The notes: a model not told the origin generated them from the sequence alone. Positions 1 to 6,967 are shown, counted from the stretch's first letter. The stretch: DNA of 9,598 nt from an uncultured Lachnospiraceae bacterium (GCA_947175285.1 CAMWMM010000154.1:1-9598), one strand, 5' to 3'. Translations and numbers: made by a program.

Positions 1-356
1 TCGCTGCGCGAACCTTTACCAAGGTCGCCGTCTCTGGCGTCCACACCAAAAAGAGCAATATTCCGGCAGCCTTTCGATACTTTGACTTCCTCTTTCTTTT
101 TCTCCGTCTTCGTTTCCACTACTTCGTCATTGATAACAATTTTGTCCGTATCAATATTTGTACGCTCTATTTCCCGTGTCGTTGTGGTAATAACATATAG
201 GACTCCAATAGCAATTAATAGAACAAAAAACTCTAATATCAGCAGTGGAATATTCCATTTCCACCTCTTTTTCGTGGAGACGGCTTCCTCTGTTTTCTCA
301 GCAGATTCTACATTTTCCGTATTCTCTGCCAGAGAATTCTGTCTCTGTTCATCCAT
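1..356 (-). CDS. LCP (LytR-CpsA-Psr) family cell-wall protein, N-terminal part only
   Basis: The first 118 codons are present and the gene runs off the left edge. The product has a cytoplasmic N-terminal stretch rich in Glu and Ser, one membrane helix at about residues 36-57, then an extracellular charged linker. After the linker comes NIALFGVDARDGDLGKGSRS (about 99-118), which matches the start of the LCP catalytic domain with its G-V-D-x-R core (D106, R108). LCP enzymes move lipid-linked glycopolymers such as teichoic acids or capsule onto peptidoglycan, outside the membrane. The ATG is supported by AAGGAG five bases upstream (362-367). The gene follows radA by 65 bases and has a promoter of its own at 410-438. 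The family call is from recognised motif pattern. The glycopolymer substrate cannot be told, and the bulk of the catalytic domain lies outside the window. Confidence 0.85.
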   Translation of the reverse strand, partial: MDEQRQNSLAENTENVESAEKTEEAVSTKKRWKWNIPLLILEFFVLLIAIGVLYVITTTTREIERTNIDTDKIVINDEVVETKTEKKKEEVKVSKGCRNIALFGVDARDGDLGKGSRS

Positions 357-361
357 AGTGG

Positions 362-367
362 CTCCTT
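362..367 (-). promoter_or_regulatory. Ribosome binding site of the LCP gene
   Basis: AAGGAG on the minus strand lies five bases before the ATG at 356. It fixes the start of this partial gene. Confidence 0.75.
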
Positions 368-409
368 TATTCTCTGCATCTTTCGTATTGCTTATCGTAC
401 ACCTTTTTC

Positions 410-438
410 ATTTTATCACATTTATACGATGAAATCAA
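410..438 (-). promoter_or_regulatory. Candidate sigma-A promoter for the LCP gene
   Basis: On the minus strand, TTGATT (433-438, four of six consensus bases) is followed by a 17-base spacer and TAAAAT (410-415, five of six). A TG one base upstream of the -10 gives an extended -10 (TGaTAAAAT). Transcription would begin near 403, leaving a leader of about 47 bases that holds the AAGGAG site. The -35 lies inside the last codons of radA. No terminator hairpin is visible between radA and this gene, so read-through is also possible. AT-rich sequence gives such matches by chance, so this is a prediction only. Confidence 0.45.
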
Positions 439-1795
439 TTGCATCCTGTACGGAAGAAACTCCCAGTATCTTCACGTTTTCTTTATTTTTAACCTGTTTC
501 ACACAGACTTTGGGAATGATACAGGTCGTAAATCCCATTTTGGCTGCTTCCTGAATACGCTGCTCTATCATACTGATGCCGCGCACCTCGCCGCTTAGTC
601 CGATTTCCCCAAATGCAGCCACTTTATCATCAATCGGACGGTTTTTAAAACTGGAAGCAATTGCCATTGCAATACCTAAATCAATTGCCGGTTCCGATAT
701 TCTCATACCACCCGCCAAATTAACATAAGCATCGCAATCGGACATCTGAAGTCCTACTCTCTTTTCTAAAACCGCCATCAATAAATTCACTCTGTTAAAA
801 TCGGTTCCAATAGCCTGTCTTCTGGGAAATCCGAAATTCGTACGGCAAACCAGCGCCTGTATTTCAATAAGAATCGGTCTTGTTCCCTCCATGGAGCATG
901 AAACAATAGAGCCGCTTGCCCCCTCTGGCTTTCCATCCAACATAAATTCCGAAGGATTTGCTACTTCCACAAGCCCTTCTTCCTGCATTTCAAAAACGCC
1001 GATTTCATCCGTAGAGCCGAACCGGTTCTTAACGCCCCGTAAAATCCGATAGGAAGCATGTCTGTCTCCTTCAAAGTATAAAACGGTATCGACCATATGC
1101 TCTAATACACGCGGACCTGCTACCGTTCCTTCTTTTGTCACATGCCCTACAATAAAAATAGAAGTCCCCATGCCTTTAGCAAGCTGTAAAAATACATTGG
1201 TTGCCTCTCTGACTTGGGAAACGCTGCCCGGTGCAGACGAAACCGCATCCTGATACATCGTCTGAATGGAATCAATAATCGTAACATCCGGCGTCAGGCG
1301 GCGAATGGCTTCTTCAATCACGCTTAAATTGGTTTCACAAAGTAAAAATAACGTATCCCCAAACTCACCGATTCGGTTAGCACGAATTTTAATTTGTTTT
1401 AAAGATTCTTCCCCTGAAATATACAATATTTTCCGGTTATCCGCCGCCATATAGCGGCATACCTGCAAAAGGAGCGTTGACTTCCCGATTCCGGGGTCTC
1501 CGCCAACTAAAATCAGGGAGCCGGGAACAATCCCGCCTCCCAAAACTCTATCCAGTTCTTTCATATGTGTGGACATTCGTTCCTCATCCTGTAACGTAAT
1601 TTCAGAAAGTTTGGAAAGATTTCCTCCGCCTTGTCCGTTTCTCCCTGATACGGCAGATATAGAGGACTTTGTATTTATTTTTTCTTCCACAAAAGTATTC
1701 CATTCCCGGCACCCCGGGCACTGTCCCATCCATTTAGAGGATTCGTAACCGCAGCTTTGGCAGTAGAATACCGTTGTCATTTTTGCTTTTGCCAT
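422..1795 (-). CDS. radA: DNA repair protein RadA (Sms)
   Basis: RadA is a RecA-like ATPase that helps process branched recombination intermediates, acting with RecA in repair and, in some bacteria, in natural transformation. All family parts are visible in 457 residues, the usual length. There is an N-terminal four-cysteine zinc finger (C12, C15, C26, C29), Walker A GGDPGIGKS (98-106), a Walker B strand ending in D175 (VTIID), the RadA signature KNRFG (256-260), and a C-terminal Lon-like domain from about 285. The start at 1795 gives MAKAK before the finger, as in relatives. An in-frame Met at residue 6 is possible but less typical. No strong ribosome site is seen: only GAAAG about ten bases upstream, 20 bases after the preceding stop, so translation may depend on the upstream gene. 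RadA following clpC is common in Firmicutes. Confidence 0.97.
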   Translation of the reverse strand: MAKAKMTTVFYCQSCGYESSKWMGQCPGCREWNTFVEEKINTKSSISAVSGRNGQGGGNLSKLSEITLQDEERMSTHMKELDRVLGGGIVPGSLILVGGDPGIGKSTLLLQVCRYMAADNRKILYISGEESLKQIKIRANRIGEFGDTLFLLCETNLSVIEEAIRRLTPDVTIIDSIQTMYQDAVSSAPGSVSQVREATNVFLQLAKGMGTSIFIVGHVTKEGTVAGPRVLEHMVDTVLYFEGDRHASYRILRGVKNRFGSTDEIGVFEMQEEGLVEVANPSEFMLDGKPEGASGSIVSCSMEGTRPILIEIQALVCRTNFGFPRRQAIGTDFNRVNLLMAVLEKRVGLQMSDCDAYVNLAGGMRISEPAIDLGIAMAIASSFKNRPIDDKVAAFGEIGLSGEVRGISMIEQRIQEAAKMGFTTCIIPKVCVKQVKNKENVKILGVSSVQDAIDFIV

Positions 1796-1815
1796 GCCAT
1801 TATTCTTTCAACTTG

Positions 1816-2226
1816 TTATTTTACGATTTTAACGGCAACCTCTCCGGCACCTGCAAGTTCAATACTGATATTCAGCTTTCCGCCCAGATTGGTCTTCATT
1901 CTGCCGATGTTAGTACCATCAATAAAAACGCTGTATTCCGTATTATCCTCTAATCCTACGATAATCTGCGCATCTTCCTCTCCCTCTACAAGGAAGTTTA
2001 CGCCGTTTTCTTCCTCCACGAAATGAGTTACACTGGTTCCCGGTACGGATTCATAAGCAAACATCCCGTTCTTTTCCAGTTTTGTAATGCTCTTATACGT
2101 TTTTACCTTGAATAAATCCCCCGCATGCTCAAAATCTTCTACTTTCGCTTTTTCATCCAGCTTATGATTACCGAAGCTAAGCGCACCGTCTGCTTCAGTG
2201 CGAAGTAATTCCTCTACTACAGCCAT
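1816..2226 (-). CDS. Conserved 136-aa protein of unknown function between clpC and radA
   Basis: This small soluble protein has no signal peptide, membrane helix or cysteine motif. It begins MAVVEELLRTEADGALSFGN. An N-terminal half containing KVKTYKSITKLEKNGMFAYE (41-60) is followed by a C-terminal half predicted to be mostly beta strand, with regular short strands around EYSVFIDG (97-104) and a terminal VAVKIVK. I recall similar proteins in Lachnospiraceae carrying the label 'endosialidase', but nothing here resembles a sialidase active site and the label should not be trusted. A longer reading frame reaches 2280, but it overlaps the end of clpC. The start at 2226 is preferred because AGGAGG lies seven bases before it. 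It sits 25 bases after clpC and 20 before radA, so it is probably co-transcribed with both. Function is unknown. Confidence 0.85.
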   Translation of the reverse strand: MAVVEELLRTEADGALSFGNHKLDEKAKVEDFEHAGDLFKVKTYKSITKLEKNGMFAYESVPGTSVTHFVEEENGVNFLVEGEEDAQIIVGLEDNTEYSVFIDGTNIGRMKTNLGGKLNISIELAGAGEVAVKIVK

Positions 2227-2233
2227 TGCCTTT

Positions 2234-2239
2234 CCTCCT
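2234..2239 (-). promoter_or_regulatory. Strong ribosome binding site deciding the start at 2226
   Basis: A perfect AGGAGG on the minus strand lies seven bases before the ATG at 2226. It argues for that start over the upstream ATG at 2280, which lies inside the end of clpC. Confidence 0.85.
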
Positions 2240-2251
2240 AAGTCCTTCCTG

Positions 2252-4702
2252 TTATTTATTTTCACGTACTTTGTAAACAACTTTCTTATTCTTCAGTGCC
2301 GCCGATACTTTATCGCCGCTCTTCACCCTGCCTGAAAGGATTTCTTCTGCGAGTGTATCTTCTATCTCCGACTGAATCGCACGTTTCATGGGTCTGGCAC
2401 CCATTTTCGCGTCCGTATACTTCTCCACAATATAATCTTTCAGCGCCGGTGTGATTGTCAGGTCAATTTCCATCTGTTTCCTGCATCTGCTTACCAGATT
2501 TTTGGAAAGCATTGTGACAATCTGTTTCATATTGTCCCGGTTCAGCGGATGGAATACCATAATTTCATCAATTCTGTTGATAAACTCAGGCTTAAAAATT
2601 CTTTTAACCTCTTCCATGACGTTTGATTTCATCTTATCATAATCCTGCTTTTCAGAATTATTCGATGAAAATCCGAGATTCTTCGGCTCCATTATCCTTT
2701 GCGCACCCGCATTGGATGTCATAATCAAAATCGTATTTTTAAAATTCACTTTTCTGCCCTTGGAGTCCGTAATATGTCCGTCATCTAACACCTGTAACAG
2801 AATATTGAAAACATCCGGATGGGCTTTCTCTATTTCATCAAATAAAACGACGGAATAGGGATTTCTCCTGATTTTTTCGCTGAGCTGCCCGCCCTCTTCA
2901 AAACCGACATAACCCGGAGGCGAGCCTATCATCTTCGATACGGAATGCCCTTCCATATACTCCGACATATCCACGCGGATAAGCGCATTTTCCGAACCGA
3001 ACATAGCCTCTGCAAGCGCTTTGCTTAATTCTGTCTTACCGACACCGGTAGGTCCTAAGAAGAGGAAAGAACCAATCGGCCTGTTGGGATCCTGCAAGCC
3101 CACACGCCCTCTGCGCATAGCTCTTGCTACCGCCGTAACCGCTTCTTCCTGTCCGATAACACGCTCATGGAGAATGGATTCCAGTTTCAGAAGCCTTTCA
3201 CTCTCTTTTTCCGCCAGTTTTTTCACCGGTATTTTCGTCCAGAGAGCAACGACTTCCGCGATATTATTTTCATCAATAATATAATCTCTTCTCTCATCCT
3301 CTTTTTCCAGTTTTTTCACCATACGCTCATACTTTTTGATAAGCGCATCCTGGCGTTTTTTCAATTCTCCCGCCTGTGTAAAGGCTTCTATTTTAATAGA
3401 ACGCTCTATCTGCAAATCAATATTCTGGATTTCTTCCGCCAGTTCTTTTATCTTATCCGGCTGTTTTGCACTCTGCAATCTTGCCGCTGCCGCCGCTTCA
3501 TCGATTAAGTCGATTGCCTTATCCGGCAGGTTTCTGTCATTAATATACCTTGCGGAGAGCGTAACTGCCGCTTTCACCGCTTCCGGTGTAATCGTAACCC
3601 TGTGATGGTCTTCATATTTATACGCAATACCTTTTAGGATATTTTCCGCCTCTTCAATAGTCGGTTCTTCTACCGTAACCGGCTGAAATCTTCTCTCTAA
3701 TGCCGCATCTCTTTCCACATACTTCCTGTATTCCGCAATCGTTGTTGCACCGATTAACTGAATTTCACCTCTGGCAAGAGACGGTTTCAAAATATTAGAA
3801 GCATCGATTGCGCCCTCCGCACCTCCGGCGCCGATAATCGTATGCATTTCATCCAGAAAAAGAATGATATTGCCGTCCTCGATTACTTCTTTTACAACTT
3901 TTTTAATTCTTTCTTCAAATTCCCCGCGGTATTTGCTTCCCGCAACCATACCTGATAAATCTAACGTCATAACACGTTTATCCTGTACGGTAAAAGGCAC
4001 TTCGCCCGCAACGATTTTCATTGCAAGTCCTTCTACGACTGCTGTCTTGCCAACACCCGGCTCTCCTATCAAACAGGGATTGTTTTTCGTCCTGCGGCTT
4101 AAGATTTGAATGACACGGCGTATTTCATCCTCTCTTCCGATAACAGGGTCTAATTTACCGTCTCTTGCAAGCGCCGTCAAATCTCTGCTGTACTGCTCCA
4201 ATGTCGAAGCGGCGCCTTTCTTTTTGTTCTGTTTTCTTCCCAAATCTTCTTTATACAAAGATTTATCTTCTCCCATGGCAGATAACACTTCAATATAAAG
4301 TTTCTGTATGGAAATTCCCATTGTATTAAGAAGTCTGACCGCTACATTCTCTCCTTCTTTCAAAAGGGCAAGAAGAATATGCTCCGTTCCTGTCTTATCA
4401 CTGTGAAAACGCTGTGCCTGCCTGTGTGACTCCTCCAGTACCTTTTCCGCTCTGGGAGAATAGCCGTCCCTTTCGGCAAGCATAACCGTGCTCTCCGGGG
4501 CAATCAGGTCTTTTATCATCTCTTTTAAATGATATTCATCTACACCGCTGTTTACCAGTACCGTAGCCGCAACGCCGGTATTTTCCCGCAAAAGCCCCAG
4601 AAGGATATGCTCTGTTCCAACATAGCTCTGCTTCAAATTTCTGGCGGCACGTTCAGCAAATGCCAATGCCATCTTTGCCTTATCCGTAAATTGTGGCTGC
4701 AT
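2252..4702 (-). CDS. clpC: ClpC, AAA+ unfoldase subunit of the ClpCP protease
   Basis: ClpC unfolds proteins with ATP and threads them into the ClpP peptidase in the cytoplasm. At 816 residues it has the standard layout. Two N-terminal Clp repeats (about 3-145) contain [10 protein letters not shown] (29-38) and [10 protein letters not shown] (105-114). AAA+ module 1 has Walker A GEPGVGKT (213-220) and Walker B ILFLDE (280-285). A coiled middle domain with a UVR-like stretch (about 425-460) follows. Module 2 has Walker A GPTGVGKT (550-557) and Walker B VVLFDE (618-623). LGF at 676-678 fits the hydrophobic loop that docks on ClpP, and a C-terminal small domain closes the protein. The middle domain separates ClpC from ClpA and is shorter than that of ClpB. 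The start at 4702 follows the regulator stop by 2 bases, with GGAGG inside the regulator's last codons, which suggests translational coupling. No CtsR-type heptad repeat is visible nearby. Confidence 0.96.
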   Translation of the reverse strand: MQPQFTDKAKMALAFAERAARNLKQSYVGTEHILLGLLRENTGVAATVLVNSGVDEYHLKEMIKDLIAPESTVMLAERDGYSPRAEKVLEESHRQAQRFHSDKTGTEHILLALLKEGENVAVRLLNTMGISIQKLYIEVLSAMGEDKSLYKEDLGRKQNKKKGAASTLEQYSRDLTALARDGKLDPVIGREDEIRRVIQILSRRTKNNPCLIGEPGVGKTAVVEGLAMKIVAGEVPFTVQDKRVMTLDLSGMVAGSKYRGEFEERIKKVVKEVIEDGNIILFLDEMHTIIGAGGAEGAIDASNILKPSLARGEIQLIGATTIAEYRKYVERDAALERRFQPVTVEEPTIEEAENILKGIAYKYEDHHRVTITPEAVKAAVTLSARYINDRNLPDKAIDLIDEAAAAARLQSAKQPDKIKELAEEIQNIDLQIERSIKIEAFTQAGELKKRQDALIKKYERMVKKLEKEDERRDYIIDENNIAEVVALWTKIPVKKLAEKESERLLKLESILHERVIGQEEAVTAVARAMRRGRVGLQDPNRPIGSFLFLGPTGVGKTELSKALAEAMFGSENALIRVDMSEYMEGHSVSKMIGSPPGYVGFEEGGQLSEKIRRNPYSVVLFDEIEKAHPDVFNILLQVLDDGHITDSKGRKVNFKNTILIMTSNAGAQRIMEPKNLGFSSNNSEKQDYDKMKSNVMEEVKRIFKPEFINRIDEIMVFHPLNRDNMKQIVTMLSKNLVSRCRKQMEIDLTITPALKDYIVEKYTDAKMGARPMKRAIQSEIEDTLAEEILSGRVKSGDKVSAALKNKKVVYKVRENK

Positions 4703-4704
4703 GA

Positions 4705-5079
4705 TTACATTCCTCCATAATCCTCATATATTTCATCTATAAGAGAATGCACTTCTTCCCTGGAAATATTCTTACACCAGGCTTTTGCAAGAATTACTTT
4801 CATCGTTTCCCGTAATTCCTCCACCGCCTGCATCTTATCAATATCAATTGCAATAACCGCGCCTTTTCTTCTATCTACCTTAACAAATCCTTCCTGCCGC
4901 AAAACAGAATAGGCTTTATTGACAGTGTGCATGTTAATCCCGATATTCTCAGCAAGCTGTCTGACTGACGGAAGCGCATCACCCTCCCTGAATCTGGCGG
5001 TCGCGATTCCTAAAACAATCTGATTCCTAAGCTGCAGATAGATAGCTTCATCGCTGTTAAAATCAATTTCAATTATCAT
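4705..5079 (-). CDS. GntR-family transcriptional regulator, short YtrA type
   Basis: This is a DNA-binding regulator of 124 residues. The winged helix-turn-helix spans about 11-77, with IYLQLRNQI (13-21), GDALPSVRQLAENIGI (33-48) and TVNKAYSVLRQEGFV (52-66) matching the GntR fold. Only two or so helices follow (about 83-120), too short for a FadR or UTRA effector domain, which places it in the YtrA group. Those proteins usually repress an adjacent ABC transporter operon, but none is present here. The ATG overlaps the stop of the SH3b gene (ATGA) with AAGGAT eight bases upstream, and the stop is 2 bases before clpC. It therefore sits in the place CtsR holds in the classical clpC operon. Autoregulation of this operon and control of clpC are plausible but inferred. 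The effector is unknown. Confidence 0.9.
   Translation of the reverse strand: MIIEIDFNSDEAIYLQLRNQIVLGIATARFREGDALPSVRQLAENIGINMHTVNKAYSVLRQEGFVKVDRRKGAVIAIDIDKMQAVEELRETMKVILAKAWCKNISREEVHSLIDEIYEDYGGM
4712..4716 (-). promoter_or_regulatory. clpC ribosome binding site inside the end of the GntR gene
   Basis: GGAGG on the minus strand overlaps the final Gly codons of the regulator and lies nine bases before the clpC ATG at 4702. This geometry links clpC translation to that of the regulator. Confidence 0.75.
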
Positions 5080-6452
5080 ATATCTTTATCCTTGTTCTTC
5101 GTATTCAGAAATTCAAACTCAAAATCATCATCATCAATCATGAAATTTTTTGCCTTTTTCTTCGGCGCTGCCTTGACGGGTTCTGCTGCTTCCTCCTCGT
5201 AGGAAACTTCTCTCTCCGGCATTCTTCTGTCTGCTTCTGACGATTTTCTTCGCGGAGCAGACTGTCTTTCTTCGCGCGTCTGGCTGCTCTTTCTCCTTAC
5301 CGGTTCCTCGCGTTCTTCACGCTCTCTTCTTCTTTCATTTCTGCCTTCACTTTTTCCGGAACTGCTTCTTCCTTCACTTCTTCTCGTCTCTTCTGTTTCT
5401 CTTCTTCTCCCTTTTCTTCTATCTATTTCCTCTTCTTCCTCTTCGTCCTCGTCATCTTCATCTTCTTCGTAATAAGCGTCTCTCAATTTAAAAATCAAAA
5501 TCGTCATTACTACTGCAAGAATAATGATAACCGCAATGAGTACGATAATCACAATACGCTGTTTTGATATCGTTTTTGCATCCAGCTCACTGTTCACACC
5601 CCGTGCATGGGCAGCATCTAATACAACTTTTACATTCTGTACTTCTGCATACTCGGTGCTTGCCGTGTAATCATAAATCTTCCATACCTCTTCGCCTGAT
5701 GTCTCGTCATATTCATACTTCAGTTCATAATCCTGATGTACGGACACCTCCGGTTCCGTATCCTGTATCTCCGGTTCTTCCTGCGGTTCTTCCTGCTGCG
5801 GTTCCTCCACAGGAACCATCTCCCCAAGCGTAATCACATCGGAGCGGACATAACCGGTCTTTTCTTCCCCATTCGTTCCCGTAAAGGTAATATAATACCA
5901 TGTCATATCCGAACCTTCCGTCTGTCCGGACACAATAACCTGTGTATTCTGCGGTAAAGAATCCACCTTACTTTTATTTTTACCCGCAGCGCTTCTGACA
6001 ATGCCAGATTGTACCTTAATCGTTGCATACTGCGCATCCATTCCCGTCTCCGGCGGTATTTCCGCACCGGATGCCGTAGCCACCGGCTGATCATTGCTTT
6101 GTGCAGGCGCAGATGATGATGTGGGAATCGTACCGGATGAAGAATCCACATCCACTAAATCAGAACGGATATAGCCTGTTTTATTATCTTCCACATGAAC
6201 CTCATACCATACATATCCGGACGAATCTGTCGTCTGGCCGATAATCGTAATGGTTTTACCCGAAGAAGTGCTTCCAACGGGTTCGCTGGTTTTATCGGGG
6301 GTCGTCCTTATATAGGCAGTTGGTGCCTTTACCGTCGCCGTTGCCTCAGCAAAGCAGATGCTTTTCTGACTTACAAAAAATAACATAGCACACGCTGTCG
6401 TCAACACACCTCTCATAATACTGTTCTTATTATGTTTCCACCATTTTTTCAT
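5076..6452 (-). CDS. Membrane-anchored protein with two extracellular SH3b domains and a charged cytoplasmic tail
   Basis: The 458-residue protein begins with a signal peptide (about 1-35, cleavage near CFA|EA). Two bacterial SH3 domains follow. Domain 1 (about 38-102) contains AYIRTTPDKTSEPVG and ends KTGYIRSDLV. Domain 2 (about 141-207) contains GIVRSAAGKNKSKVDSL and ends KTGYVRSDVI. After a Pro/Glu linker (213-235) and a region of no known fold (240-298) comes one strong membrane helix (about 299-322). The last 136 residues are cytoplasmic by this topology. They hold a run of Glu/Asp (329-342), an Arg/Glu/Ser-rich stretch (345-415), a lysine patch (431-435) and an acidic end (440-447). SH3b domains commonly bind peptidoglycan, and no enzyme domain is present. 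The start is backed by GAGG seven bases upstream. Its stop overlaps the GntR start, so the two are probably co-regulated. Specific function unknown. Confidence 0.88.
   Translation of the reverse strand: MKKWWKHNKNSIMRGVLTTACAMLFFVSQKSICFAEATATVKAPTAYIRTTPDKTSEPVGSTSSGKTITIIGQTTDSSGYVWYEVHVEDNKTGYIRSDLVDVDSSSGTIPTSSSAPAQSNDQPVATASGAEIPPETGMDAQYATIKVQSGIVRSAAGKNKSKVDSLPQNTQVIVSGQTEGSDMTWYYITFTGTNGEEKTGYVRSDVITLGEMVPVEEPQQEEPQEEPEIQDTEPEVSVHQDYELKYEYDETSGEEVWKIYDYTASTEYAEVQNVKVVLDAAHARGVNSELDAKTISKQRIVIIVLIAVIIILAVVMTILIFKLRDAYYEEDEDDEDEEEEEEIDRRKGRRRETEETRRSEGRSSSGKSEGRNERRREREEREEPVRRKSSQTREERQSAPRRKSSEADRRMPEREVSYEEEAAEPVKAAPKKKAKNFMIDDDDFEFEFLNTKNKDKDI
5396..5420 (-). other. Homopurine tract within low-complexity coding sequence
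   Basis: The minus (coding) strand is 25 purines in a row here, followed by another 19-base run at 5426-5444, inside a broader purine-rich zone of about 5270-5475. It encodes the Glu/Asp and Arg/Glu-rich start of the cytoplasmic tail of the SH3b protein. The composition follows from the codons used (GAA, GAG, AGA, AAA). It is not an exact tandem repeat. Confidence 0.8.
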
Positions 6453-6455
6453 TCT

Positions 6456-6468
6456 GATACCTCGTATC
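6456..6468 (-). promoter_or_regulatory. Short inverted repeat over the SH3b gene ribosome site
   Basis: GATAC-GAG-GTATC on the minus strand has perfect five-base arms and a three-base centre. It starts four bases before the ATG at 6452, overlaps the GAGG that would act as ribosome site, and lies just downstream of the predicted transcription start near 6478. It could be an operator (for example of the GntR regulator encoded two genes on) or a small hairpin hiding the ribosome site. A match this short may arise by chance. Confidence 0.3.
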
Positions 6469-6484
6469 TTTCTTTTGTTTCTCT

Positions 6485-6513
6485 ATTTTATCTCTCAACT
6501 TTTTATCTGTCAC
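6485..6513 (-). promoter_or_regulatory. Candidate sigma-A promoter of the SH3b-gntR-clpC-radA unit
   Basis: On the minus strand, GTGACA (6508-6513, five of six -35 consensus bases) is followed by a 17-base spacer and TAAAAT (6485-6490, five of six). Transcription would start near 6478, giving a leader of about 26 bases before the SH3b ATG. The -35 overlaps the last codons of the zinc-ribbon gene. This is the best promoter match I found in front of the clpC region, and the genes downstream are spaced so closely that they probably share it. Confidence 0.5.
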
Positions 6514-6967
6514 GCCTGAATCGTTTTGCACCATCTTCTCCGGTAGAATGTTCCATACCAAAACCTGACATCATCTTCTCGTGTTTCTTACGCGCATTTT
6601 CCTCTACCGACCTGTTATAAGCTACTTCACATTTAGGACATACCCTGCCGGAACGGATATTCACACCGCACATCTCGCATTTTAAGAAAGAATTGGAACC
6701 GTCGGCAATCTCCAAACGGGACTCTTTGAGCATTGTACGGATTGTCTTCTGCTTCACTCCCGTTGCCTCCGATACCTGCGCAGCAGTGGAACCGCCATGC
6801 TTTTCCACATAGTTACGCACTTTGCCGTAATCATCATATGCAACATAATGACATTTTTCGCATTTATATTCACCACACCCTTTAAATACCATAACTCCAC
6901 CGCATTCAGGGCATTCTTTCGGCCGGTTATATACATCCAAGTCTTTAAAATCCGTTGTATGATTCAT
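6503..6967 (-). CDS. Small protein with two zinc ribbons around a helix-turn-helix-like core
   Basis: The protein has 154 residues. The N-terminal zinc ribbon uses C19, C22, C36 and C39 (CPEC ... CEKC). A middle segment (about 47-85) with STAAQVSEATGVKQKTIRTM reads like a winged-helix or helix-turn-helix. A second ribbon uses C97, C100, C110 and C113 (CEMC ... CPKC), and a basic tail ends RFRRDR. The helix-turn-helix plus final ribbon resembles the YvyF/FlgM-operon protein family (TIGR03826), but that family has no ribbon like the first one and sits among flagellar genes, which are absent here. A role in binding nucleic acid is plausible but unproven. AGGGGG lies seven bases before the ATG. 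It begins 31 bases after purD with no visible terminator between, so it may be read from the purine operon. The next unit's promoter overlaps its end. Confidence 0.85.
   Translation of the reverse strand: MNHTTDFKDLDVYNRPKECPECGGVMVFKGCGEYKCEKCHYVAYDDYGKVRNYVEKHGGSTAAQVSEATGVKQKTIRTMLKESRLEIADGSNSFLKCEMCGVNIRSGRVCPKCEVAYNRSVEENARKKHEKMMSGFGMEHSTGEDGAKRFRRDR

Noticed and set aside
357..421. Searched for a rho-independent terminator between radA and the LCP gene, and in the other gaps (1796-1815, 2227-2251, 6453-6502, 6968-6998)
   Set aside because: No GC-rich hairpin followed by a T run on the minus strand was found in any gap. Operon ends cannot be set from terminators here.
82..432. Plus-strand open frame of 116 codons antisense to the LCP gene
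   Set aside because: The minus frame matches the LCP family with a good ribosome site. The plus frame is rich in Ser, Phe and Val as expected for the complement of such a gene, and has no family resemblance.
4703..5200. CtsR-type direct heptad repeats or a CIRCE element before gntR and clpC
   Set aside because: None was seen by eye in this stretch or around 6453-6520. Control by CtsR or HrcA at this locus is not supported.
5903..6151. Minus-strand open frame of 82 codons inside the SH3b gene in another frame
   Set aside because: It overlaps a well-supported SH3b domain region, and its Arg/His-rich product looks like an out-of-frame reading.
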